DNA from: Clavelina lepadiformis
Taxonomy: Eukaryota > Chordata > Ascidiacea > Aplousobranchia > Clavelinidae
Assembly: GCF_947623445.1 (NCBI RefSeq)
Contig: NC_135242.1
Location: 16,492,001 to 16,556,000 of the forward strand
Direction of reading: 5' to 3'
Length of the DNA: 64,000 nt
Under the pieces are notes generated by a model. The model was not told the DNA's origin, did no database searches, and saw only the letters and a list, made by a program, of their open reading frames with translations. Made by a program: the position numbers and the translations under genes. Shown here in pieces: positions 46,856-58,126 of the stretch. Each line of letters begins with the position of its first letter. Position 1 is the first letter of the stretch.

Positions 46856-49800
46856 TATAACCTGTAAACGTGTGTAAATTAAAAACAAGCACCATAAACA
46901 TTCAAATACACCAATACTTAAAAAAGTATACAAAACTTATCTTTTACTAGTAGCTATAAGATGGGCTTGTAACTCTGATATTTATTTAATAAAATGTGTA
47001 ATTTTATTGCTCTAGAGTCTAGAATAACCAAATCTACAATAAGTACTGTAGTTGTTATTATAATACATATCGAATCAGGCAACCAAACAATGCTGGTTGT
47101 GAAGTTGTTACCCCCAGGGCAAGATAAGTGTCAGCAATGTGGTATAGTATGGTATCACAATCTTTATCCTCGGACTAAAGAGAATCTTCATATTTACTTT
47201 CAGTTAACCAAGATTTAAATAAGCAAAATGGAGATAAAACAATCTTCCACTATATATAATTTAAATTGTATATTCTTTATTGTTGTTATAAGCAAGTGGT
47301 AGTGATATTTGCCAACTGTAACTGACATGTATCACCAAATTTACCAAATTATGCCAAGTCTAAATATTTCTAATATCCAGTCATAACTCTATGCTAAGAT
47401 TACCGAACTGTAAGCGTTAATGTATTACACAACCCAAGATTCTTTTCCTATTTTGTGAAGTAGATTTTAGGACCTTCAAAGGAGTAATATGTATAACACA
47501 GAGAAAGTTTCAAAGTTAAATCTACTTAAATAAAAAAATGAGTCATTTGCTCGATTGCCAAATAGTCATTTACATCAAAACCTTCTATCTACAGTAGTAT
47601 ACTAATAATTTCATATGAAATCAATGTAATTTGGGTCAGTTTACCCAGTCAGAAATTGAATGACTTAAACTACACAATACTCAAATTTGGCATTCCAGTA
47701 CAATTTAATACAATCAAATGCACTTGAAGCAAACATATCCATAGACAAATTAAATACCTATACTGTACATATTAGCAAGACCTTCCTAATAAAAAAGTAG
47801 TGGCAAGCTTTAATAAATTGTATGTTATTATATAACAACAAGCTATTACCTAAGCTATGATTTAAAGGCATTACCATACTTCACACATATTGTCAACAAT
47901 TAAAACTATCACACCGGCATTACTGATATTTAAATTGCAAGTTTTGCACAAATAAATTCTAAACTCCAGCAAAACTATCTTTATGCCATGGCTATTGCTG
48001 TCATTTTAAAATGCCATAAATTAAAAAAACACAACCATTTACTAATATACATAAATGCATACATATAAGCCAAATCATAAAACCTCATCCTCACCAACTT
48101 CACGTCATCACACTTAAAACTTCAAGCTGTCAACACTTTCATATTTGTTACATAACTGCATAATTGTGGTATATAGCCTACATGTCTGCTAAAGTCACTG
48201 GTCTAGTTATGAGAGCAAAGATCATATTCAGTAACAGAAATAACAGTGCAAACAATGAGCGCTTACATATTTTGATTGACAAATTTTTTTAAATGGCTAT
48301 GCGAATATGATATTACGATTAAAAAATTTCTCTATTTTTTGTTCTGCATTGTATGTACTTAGTACACCATACTTCACATATTTGCTTGGTTTTGAAGTAG
48401 AAAAGTTTTAAGCAATAACAGATATACTTTTCTTGTATAACAGTTAAAGCAACTTGACTGATAATGATCAAAGAGCAAAACAATTAAGGAGTGTAATCTA
48501 CCCACAATGCATTTGTGATCAGCTGTTGTGACAGCGAGCACAATCTTAAAATAGTTAACATTTCAAACTACATGCAGCGTATGGAAACATCTATTTAAAG
48601 AAAATGTGCCTGCAAAAATTTCCAGCTTATGCCTTTCACAGATTAATAAACCTTGCTGACCAATTTTTGCTTTAATAATAATTTCAGCTGCAATTACTCT
48701 GTTAGTTCTGACAAATATAGTTCATGCCATCTGTACAAACCTTGTCACCCTTTTATACCAAGTTCATACCAGAACAGCATTTAAAATCTATCATTAAAGA
48801 GTTCTTTTACCCCTAAGCAATGCAAAAAGTCAGGCAATGCCATCTAGAAATCATTATCTTAAACTCGAACTTTGGTCAACCATTACTTGAAACTGAAACA
48901 TGACATCTTGGGCAGTACAATTGAATTTGGTATGTTTGTATCCACATCCAACGGTTGTTAATTTGCTCTTGTATAAACAGAAAATTAGTCATGACATTAT
49001 AAAGGCATATTAAATAACCCAAGTAAATTTTCACTAATTTCTCCAGTTTAGAACGATACTTTGTCGGTAGTTGTATGTGCTTAAGTTAGTGGGATGATGC
49101 TTTCGCTAGCACACGTTTTAATGTTAGCAAAAGCCAGATAATATGTGATTTATTATAAATTTGTTACATCTAAGTTTACTTTTATCAACAGTTGGGTACA
49201 AATTGATAATAGACACAATTTAACAATGGTAGGCTCAGCTATATGAAAAAAAAACACCAAGCAGTTCTAAGCAACCACACAAATTATCAAGACTGTCTTT
49301 TTTCATTATGTCATGTGATAAAGTTTCATGATCTGAAGAAGTACAAAATTAAATGAGTAAGTGATATGGTTAAACATAATGAACAATCATTAAGTATGAT
49401 CTTAAAAATTTAACGCAAGCAATGTGATGCAAACCATAAACAGAGGCAGTTCTACCAAATAAACTTTTTAAGACACTTTATTTCAACATGCACGAGACTG
49501 TACAAAAATAAAAAAGTACAATTAGAAAACACAGCTTTCCACAAAACTCATCACCAACATCAAGCAGGTTGGCCGTTTAAGGCAGGCAATCACCAGCGCA
49601 CACCTCCGCACTCACCATGATCACATCAGGTGATCAATTGCTCCCATTTAACGAGCGAAGTGGGCAGTTTTTGACACCTTGCAGATATATTGATATGTGA
49701 ATATTGTGGTATGGTTTGAAAATCTTTCTACTAGGACTGAGTATAAAATCAAGAAAAGGCCTAGGCGAGTATAAAATCAAGCCGACGTTTGTATTCTTGT

Positions 49801-50146
49801 TCTGCTGAGTTATCTCACTTTTTCAGCCATCAAGTTTTTTAATTAAAATTGGACGTCTGCATGTGGGCGCAATTACGTTGGATGCAATCCCATGTGGGTG
49901 CAGTTAAGTTGAATGAAGTCTTGTGGGTGCAATTCCCTGGTCGCTTTTTAAACCGTTATAATTCTGTGAGTACATCACTTTCCGTAATACATTTCTGAAG
50001 AGAATGTTCATTTCATTTCGTACTTCATTTATCTGACCAGATTAATGCTGTAATGCTGGTTCTGTTACCATTAAAAAAATAGGCCATTTGTCTAGCCTAC
50101 GTTACAGTGCTGTATGCTAGTTAGCAACTAAACACTGCATCCAGAC
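46856..50146. other. 3.3 kb spacer, no gene seen
   Basis: Upstream of AFG1L. AT-rich and without long frames on either strand. Small direct repeats occur near 49738-49785 (GAGTATAAAATCAAG twice) and 49865-49935 (GTGGGTGCA-type units three times). Noncoding RNA or distal UTR exons cannot be excluded. Confidence 0.4.
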
Positions 50147-50254
50147 TGGAAAGTTTGCTAAGTGCGCGTAAGATTAAAATTAATTTCACAGAAAACATTT
50201 ATTGTTTCATCATGTTGAACAGGGGATTTCTCACCCAAAAGCAGTAAACTTTCC
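50147..50254. repeat. Small inverted-repeat element, GGAAAGTTTGCT family, copy 2
   Basis: It runs from TGGAAAGTTTGCTAAGTG to GTAAACTTTCC, with the family's internal TTATTGTTTCATC and GGGGATTTCTCACCC blocks. Confidence 0.6.
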
Positions 50255-52604
50255 AACGTGCCACTGCATCCGCATGACCAATGTTTTTCGGTCACAGACT
50301 CAATCACAATCTGGAAAACCAGATGTACAAGATTTTTCATGAAAACTTATTTTGGATGTGCATCTGGTACCAAATGCAGACCGGCTGACAATGGAATTAG
50401 TGGTACAGGAAGTTCGGCAATCGAAACAACATTCACTTATTTTATTTTTTACTCTAATTCTGTGGGATGCAAAATGTTGAGCTTTGATAAATAAAAGCAT
50501 TTTTTCGTTTTCACCAGGCTTATGTTAGGAGAACATGACTGTAATGTGTTATTTAACAACGTATTTTCCCAAACTAAGCCAGCATAAAGTCCCTATAGCG
50601 CGGTGATTGTGATACTGACTAAACATGGCATGCATTGATTCGGAATCTGCTCTTGAGAAATATGTCCTCTTTATATTTCCCCTTTGTATTTCCCTTTTAC
50701 GCAACTGGTTCGTACATAAAAGGGGGCGCTATAAAAATTCTAATACTAATTTTTTTAAATTTATTTATATTTTCTGAACAGGATAATAAAAATAAGAAAC
50801 AATTCCAACAATAATGTTCAAACCAAAAATAAACAAAATGCTTTAATTTGCAGTATGTATTGGAATTTTTTAATCTAGAAAATTCCAATCAAGAAAATAG
50901 AAAGATGAAAAAGAAGAAAAATTAATCCGCATGGATTTTCTAAATAGGAAGCTACTCTTTAGATAATTTTATTCAAGAAAATACAAGGCATTGTAAAATA
51001 CCTGTATCGGATTAACCATAGAGTATACATAATATAGTCTGAAGGCTGCAATGGATGAAAAGCAACTTGAATTTGTAATTTACGCCTTCAAGAGTCGTTA
51101 GACTGCTATGTAGCCTAGGCCTATAAACTATGGATTAACTTCAAAATTTCAAACAAAAAATGTAAAACCGGAATATATCTACGCCTAGCCTACACAAAGA
51201 GTCTTTTATACTCTTTGGCTTCATAACATTAGAGCGATGGGCATGCTATATTAGTGTATTGGAATTATCTAAAGCCAAAGGTTTTTATTGTCCGTTAGAC
51301 TCTTCTTGTCAATGAACGTTTGAATCCTTTGTTTATACTATCGTTCGTTTGTTTCTTCTAGCCAGCACAACATTCATACAAGTCCAATTCTTCATGTTCC
51401 AGAAAATGTTGTCGTATTAATTGCATATTAGAAGAATTTCATTCCAGGTTATTTGTGGATGTTTTCCAAGTCAACAGCAAATCAAGAAACTCCCAAAAAC
51501 AAAAGTAGGCCTATATTTTGATCTTCCTGTTCAGTAGATATAAAATAGCCTACATACTTTATGTGCGTCATAACCAATCACAAACCGACACGAATGCAAC
51601 ATGTCCTATGAAGATATTGTTTCTGACCAATGAACTTTTGACAGCAAGATTACGTCAGCAGAGAAAAGTAAACATACAAACATGGTCAGCGTTATAATTG
51701 TATAATTGTCACTCTAAAACCACAATCACTTAAAAAGTAGGCTACTTTACCAAACGGACAGGCATCATAGTTAAATTTAACAAACTATCTTATAGCCACG
51801 TAAGCTAATAGGCTACATAAGGAACATACTTTAAATGGCACTTTTTTCCTGGACGGAGAACAGACACTCGCTTAATAAATGTGCCAAGGGTCTAAATTTT
51901 TACAATTCACTATTAAAATCGCTATAACATTATGAAAACAACATGTTGGTGGCACTGTAAAATTATCAATTAAAAGTAGCCTACTAATACGAATCTTTTA
52001 GCATTAGCAATCAATATTTTTAATTTTAGCAATAGTCTTTTATCAATGGAAAATGCCAATGAAATAGTTTGATTGAGGTAAAATTATAGTTTAGTTGCCT
52101 ATCCTAACTAGTTTGATTTAGTGTAGGCCCCTATTTATCACATTTCCTCTACCTACAGGCCGCTGCAGAACTTTGTAGTGAAGGCAGCGCAATCATGCCT
52201 CGTTCCGAAAAGAATGTTCATTTATTTGATAATCTGCTTTCAGCGCACCATGAAGGCAATCCAGCTTTTTGCACGTTTTTTAAACAACGAAAAAGTCGAC
52301 CTAATTGGGAATTTAGTTGGTATGAGACCTCGGCAGTCACCGAGTCATTCGACATAACCTAACTTTGTTTAATTAAATGATTATTCGCGTTATTATGAGT
52401 GAAATCTGCTGTTCTGTTAATGGTTTGTAGCTTATGTGCAAATTAAGTGATAAGCCACATCTTAAAAATAGATAAATTCACATTGACCTATAAACTAGAG
52501 TGAGGAGTGTTGAAGTTATAACTTAAGCCCACTGATAGTCTACTGTAGTGCTAAAATATAACCTGTTGGTTTATAGATATCACAGGGAAAGTATTTCAAA
52601 GAAA
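50255..52604. other. Spacer upstream of the 52605 gene
   Basis: AT-rich spacer, no domain-bearing frame. A TTTATAGATATCACAG acceptor-like sequence about 20 bp before the ATG at 52605 suggests that a 5' noncoding exon or a trans-splice site precedes that gene. Confidence 0.4.
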
Positions 52605-53222
52605 ATGAAGTGCCCGTTTTGCCGTCGATTGCTAATGGTGATTGCTATTTTTGGGCTTGCATTTTTTGCAGTCATGCATTTTTATATTTTTCAAACGGCG
52701 CAAGCATCCGGACAAAAATCCAATGGCTGGCAGAATTTAGCTAGAACGCATTACGATGGTTGGAAGATGAAACATTATCCTGCTGCAATGACTAAGTCAA
52801 CAAACAAAGGTCATTTGTCAAACACGTCCAGCAAAAGAACTAATGAAAGTCAAAAGCAAGTTGTCATGCCAGACAAAATGTCGATCGCATTGACGCAAAA
52901 TGTTTCTTGCAAAAAAAGTTTTAGCAATGACAAAATTGAAAAAGAATCATCTTCAAAGTATGACACCATAAATGAAGACAACATCGGTAACTTCACAGAA
53001 AAGTTACGAAACCTTTGGGAGGATCTTCAGCAATATGCGGCAACACTTTACAAAACTGATAAACATCAGTCACAAAAGTTTATTCACGTTCTCACACGAG
53101 ATATAAATGAAAAAATTTCAAAATTTCGAAAAAAAGCACGGACTAACCAACAAGACTTTCACCTTAATGAAGATGGTGATAACAGCGAAGACGACGACGA
53201 CGACGACGACGATGACGATTGA
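52605..53222 (+). CDS. Unrecognised membrane-anchored protein with poly-Asp tail, 205 aa
   Basis: A single-exon frame from the first ATG (MKCPFCRRLLM) to TGA. The N-terminus has a CxxC pair and basic residues directly before a hydrophobic segment (LLMVIAIFGLAFFAVMHFYI, about residues 9-28), a signal anchor or uncleaved signal peptide, so the rest is probably lumenal or extracellular. The middle is Lys/Ser-rich with Asn-glycosylation sites (NTS, NES, NVS, NFT). A helical stretch (KLRNLWEDLQQYAATLYK) precedes the C-terminal acidic run of Asp encoded by a GAC/GAT repeat. I recognise no family. It could be a fast-evolving secretory or Golgi protein. The frame is long for this AT-rich DNA and its composition looks coding, but there is no homology support. 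Confidence 0.55.
   Translation: MKCPFCRRLLMVIAIFGLAFFAVMHFYIFQTAQASGQKSNGWQNLARTHYDGWKMKHYPAAMTKSTNKGHLSNTSSKRTNESQKQVVMPDKMSIALTQNVSCKKSFSNDKIEKESSSKYDTINEDNIGNFTEKLRNLWEDLQQYAATLYKTDKHQSQKFIHVLTRDINEKISKFRKKARTNQQDFHLNEDGDNSEDDDDDDDDDD
53186..53219 (+). repeat. GAC/GAT trinucleotide repeat encoding poly-Asp
   Basis: A run of GAC codons with a few GAT forms the last residues of the 52605 reading frame, directly before the stop. The length is likely to vary between individuals. Confidence 0.75.
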
Positions 53223-54440
53223 AATTAGCTGAGGTTACGACTGTGTTTTTCAAATGTCATTTCTTGAATTGTTTATGGGGCTAATTGTTAATGATATTTT
53301 CTCATGACTAGGCTGAGTATTAAAAAGAAAGAACGTATAGCATGTATAACTTATCCCGTTAGCCTATTTGTATAGTAAGTTGCCTATTTGTCTATAGTAG
53401 GATAAATTTTGTTTGAAAATCTCTTCGCTGGTAGGCTGTATGCTTTTCTGATGTGAGCAGATAAAAGTTTGTTTTTGTTATTTCAGTTTTATGACGCGTA
53501 CTTCATGCTATAACCGAACATCTTTGTATCGATGTATTGGCGCATTGATTGCAATTTACATCAATGAAATATTTATTGTCGCTTGCTATAGCTTACCTGC
53601 TGCCGTCGCTGCTACAAGACTGCCTGTGACATCTATTTTTTGCTTTGTTTACCCATTGTCACCATGTTGGCCTTCTCATTGCAATATTGTGTTTTCCACT
53701 TGTGTTTTCGTGCATAATTTACGACCCGCTGATGGAGTTAAAAAGATATTACGCTTGTAGTATTTCGGTCCTGCTAGTCGAACTTCCCTTTCTTTCGCGG
53801 AGTGTTGCAACTGTATTGTATCGCGTTTTCAGAAGGAATTTTTGTAACCACCTGTCTGATAAGTGATAATACAACCTTGTTAGTCGTTAAAGAAAACTTT
53901 TGCTTTGCCTTGTTAGTTAAAATTTACTGAAAACTTTCCCTAAATTGAATGTTTCACACAGCGCAAGTGCGTGCCTCAAAGAGTTGAACGAAAATCATTA
54001 TGCAATTTAAGAAACTTTTGAGGGCGTATAATTTCATAGTTTTGCCACGGAAAGGCATGGCATTTTTAGTTAATGACGCATTACAACATTCACGTCATTA
54101 ATTTTTCAAAGAGTTATCTGGGAGACGCTTGTGAGGTCCAAATAACAACATAAGTGTATGTATAGGACGTAGAGATGCAAGTTCTTATCATGCGTGTTTC
54201 GTATACGTAGAAGCGCTTTTGAAAGATGAAGATAACTCAAAGATAGCACGGAACAAAACTTCATGAATATATGATATCAGCTGCAAAGAGAAAACGGTTT
54301 TACAACGTTAACGATTTACACGTATATTTGGCTTAAGGAAACTAGCAAGAACATAAGCAAGAAAAAAGAAATTTAAGGGTTAGCATTAAGTCATTTTTGG
54401 CAAAATAGGGCAGCGATTTAAGGGAGCAAGAGAGTTTATC
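53223..54440. other. Spacer between two plus-strand genes
   Basis: No domain-bearing frame. A frame at 53491-53760 has hydrophobic runs but no start context or family resemblance. The right part is the 5' flank of the Ly6-type gene. Confidence 0.4.
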
Positions 54441-57436
54441 ATGAACAAGGAATCGTTATGGTTTATAATATCATCATTGCTTTTGCATGATGTCAACGGT
54501 AAGTTGTCAGCTATGGCTTGACTTCTATTCGTTCGTGCTGGGTTTAATCTTAATTGACGAGTAAATGCGATGATCAGATATATTTCTGTATAGCCTAACC
54601 TTACTACTTTTCTGCTGAAATTTTTAAACAATCTGGTAAACCATATGACAGTAATCTGAATTGCAATCAAGTTTTCTTTAATTTAGTACTGTGCTAATCT
54701 AAAGCAAGTAAGCAAGCAACATTTGTCTTTTATATAGGTTTGAATTGTTACGCCTGTGAAAATGCTCAATCTGATGAAGAATGCTTGCACAGAAAAGTCG
54801 CCTGTGGTGTAGATCAGGTCCTTATAGTTATTTCAGTAGACCACACATTTAATTGAATACAATCAATTCGCAACTGATTGATGTTAATCAGACCTGGTCA
54901 GGACCCCTTTGTTTCGTTGAAAAATGTCGGTTGCCTGTAGCGTGTTATCAATATGCGAATAACTTAGTCGAAATCGAAAGAATATCGCAGTGATATCAAA
55001 TTTTTGTAAAATAGCATGTATTCATCACAAAAAACTGTACACTAAAATAGGACACGAAAAAAGGCCTCTACTGAAGATGCAACTGCATCCAAAATGAATA
55101 ATTCATGTAAAGGAATTCAGGAAAATGGTTAATGACTGCAGCATGCATGCGCCTAAACCAAACATTGACGTGTAATAAGTATAACAAATTGACGTATAAG
55201 TAAGCAACAGGCGTCGTAATCCGAATTAGCGGGTGTTTTCCCTTTATTTTGGCACATCCGTTTTTAAATTGCTGTGTTGGAGTGGAACAGCGAGGCTTCC
55301 GGATTAAATCGGTGAAGTGTAGGGAAAAATATTTGTTCCAAGCAATTTCATGTCGTATAGTGAAGATTCTGGTATTTCGGAGTTTGGATAGTCGAGCTCT
55401 AACTGCATAGCCAAAGACCTCTTTTAACTGTAGTCGGATTTGCCAAATATGTCTAAGTAAGAATTACTAACGCGTGAATCTTCGTATCTGAGGTTTGGTT
55501 TGTTTTAGCCTTTTCTTTATCGGTACACCAAAATCATAAAAAGGGTACTTATAGTGTGCTGTTTCTTTGTTGCAGAATGTTTGCTACACCGAAGTTCGCA
55601 ACACGTCCAGTGGTTATGTCTTGATAACAAAATCGTGCTATCAAGACCATGCATGTAGCATTCTTGAGAGACAAAATGAACATAGTTGCCCTGTAACTTG
55701 CTCACTTTGTTGCAGTGGTAATTTCTGCAACGCAATTTCACCAAAAATTTGCACTTGCAAATCAAGTAATATGTTGCTTCAACTTATCCGCTAACAATTC
55801 ATACAATTCTTGTAAACCTACATAAATGGGTTATTGTGTTTCAGCTAATCCGGTTACCGAGATTGGGTTAACACGTGGCCCGCGGGGGAAAGATGGAGGA
55901 CGAAGGACACCGCGTCCGGGGAGTACTTTAACTTTCGTCGACGACGCTCCCGGACGTAAAGGATTTAGACCTACTTCATTATACACTATGTTTTTTGCAA
56001 TCAACAATTTTCAAATCAGTTGATTTTGAGTGTTTTTTATGTAAATACTTAAAATTTGATGACCTTTCCTGAGTTACAGACTTAATGTAACTTGATTCAA
56101 TCTGCCATATACTTTGTGAATCAAATGCTAAAAATAACCGAAGAAATTCGAACATGTGTTGCAGCTCCTAATCCGGCGACTGCTTGTCAAAATCAAATGG
56201 AGCTGGAATCTATTGCGATTACAGCTCCAAGATTGGATTGTGAAAACGACCGACAACCGGTATAAAGCTCCCAAATTATTTGTATTTGTTGAAATTCATA
56301 ACTAATTTATTCTGTTCTGTAAGGTTGGTAATGAATATTTATAAGTTGTTGTTTTAGCCGCAATGCAAAAGCACCGCATCGGTCGAAGTTTTATCAAAGA
56401 GCGACGGATTGTTTATTTCAAATTTTACAAATCCCAACATCACATTTTTGTGCAAACGATTTCCACAAGCAGTTGTTGAAACCAGCACGGATGATGGAAA
56501 TGCAGGTGTCGGTCTGAGTTGCGTTAGTAAAGCAACTGCTGAGGTTTTTGCTGATAATCCTCCCAAGGCCAATCATAATAGTTGGAGTGTAGTAAATGCA
56601 TTTTGCAGCACTTTAAAACACGTGGAGAACATTAATGAAGTGTGTTCTGTACACAAAATAAACTGTACATTTGGCACTGCTGAATATGGTACAGACACAA
56701 AATCACTGCCAGTTGCTGTTTCGAAACCATTTCTTGAGATTTTCAGAAAGAGTTCACAGCGATCGGTTGCACTTTCCCAAAACTCCACGAAGAATTTTTC
56801 ATTGTCAACTACTGTCATTCCAAGACCTGCGACTCACCGTTTATCCACACCGCTTATCTCAACGGTATGGGGAGAGTCTTTACCAACTCAAAATGCGTCA
56901 ACGTTGGCAGAAAACAGTTCGTTCATAACCCAATTTACGACTAATGTTAAATACGAGAAGTCCTTTCTTTCTCCGACCGAAGGAGCAACAAGTCTTCAAT
57001 TGTGGGCTATTATACTAACTGCAGTTTCATGCTGCGTTGTTCTTGCATTCATTATGTGGTTTCTACATAGAACGGTAGGTAATACATGCTGAAGTAAACC
57101 TGATTGTTGTATGTAAGAAAATACTAAGGCTTTGCAAATGCGAAGTGCATTAAGCCTTAGTTACTTTTAGGATTAAAGAATTTAGAACTGCACTTAACTT
57201 GTAAGAGTTTCAAAACAATTGAAGAAAATCGTTATAAAACGTTTAATTTTTCATAATATGCTGGTACTTAGTCTTAACGACCATTAACTGTATGTTTTTG
57301 AGACTCGTTTTCATTCAACGGAAGGATAATATCTTGTTTTCAGATGAAGAGCAAAGGCGTCTACCATGTAAACCGTGTCGCTCCCCAGTCGCAGGCGAAA
57401 GAAGACGACTTAAAAGTGGAAAATGTTTCAGATTAA
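54441..57436 (+). CDS. Single-pass receptor-like protein with Ly6/uPAR-type domain, 7 exons, 447 aa
   Basis: Exons 54441-54498, 54738-54817, 55576-55765, 55845-55955, 56165-56259, 56358-57074, 57344-57436, all in phase. Exon 1 is a signal peptide (MNKESLWFIISSLLLHDVNG). Exons 2-3 encode a three-finger Ly6/uPAR domain, about residues 21-100: it opens LNCYAC and closes CSLCCSGNFCN, the CC-x4-CN signature. The domain is bounded by phase-1 introns, as a shuffled module would be. Exon 4 is a GC-rich, basic, Pro/Gly linker. Exon 6 adds a second Cys-containing region and a Ser/Thr-rich stalk with Asn-glycosylation sites (NST, NFS, NAS, NSS). A membrane helix (WAIILTAVSCCVVLAFIMWF, within residues 391-417) follows. 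Exon 7 supplies a 30-residue cytoplasmic tail with no kinase or ITAM-like motif. Ligand and family are unknown. The exon 2 donor (GTCCTT) is weak. Confidence 0.72.
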
Positions 57437-58126
57437 AATATGAAAGCAGAAGGGCAGCACGGGATGTGATTACATTTTTCATTTCAGGATATTTTTGTTT
57501 TTGCGTTGCAAGTATCAGGGAATCAACAAGTGTTGCATGTCAATACAACCGTAACGTTCACTAAAATGTTAACCTGAGCTAAGACCGTTCTTTTGAATAT
57601 TTGCTAAATATAACAGTAAGTAACATTTTGAGCAAAATATTTATTCAAGAAGAATGTCCTTTGTGTTACTGGACCCTGAAGAAAGTTGACCAGTCTTATA
57701 TACCATATGAAATTAAATGGTTTAAGAATGCAAACCAAAAAAGAAAACGTCTTTACACTTAGCAACAATACGCCTCTTCATAGCTATTGATTTATGGTCA
57801 GGATGCAGTTTTAGATTATATTCATCAAAATCACATCTCGAAAGTGTTGAAAAGATACCTGATCTAAAAAAATGTCAACTTACCAAACTAGGCCAGCAAA
57901 TAGTTTAATAAATCCGGTAAGAACTTTTAATACCACTCATATAAATGAAGTTACAACTGGAATTAACATCGATAAAGCAAAACATTTGACATCATTTTGA
58001 TAAAAAATTTCACTTATTTAGTTTTTATTAAAATGATGACCTTGAATTTCAATTTTAGATTTTAAAACAGTTTTACCAGCTCCATCCTGAACAATATAAA
58101 ATATAAATAGAAATTATGGGACAATT
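57437..58126. other. Convergent spacer between the Ly6-type gene and UQCRC2
   Basis: Shared 3' region. On the minus strand, AATAAA (plus-strand TTTATT at 58024-58029) lies about 100 bp after the UQCRC2 stop and is a plausible poly(A) signal. No other gene seen. Confidence 0.45.

Noticed and set aside
53491..53760. 89-codon plus-strand frame with hydrophobic runs
   Set aside because: An overlapping frame is equally long, no domain is seen, and no exon boundary fits either neighbour.
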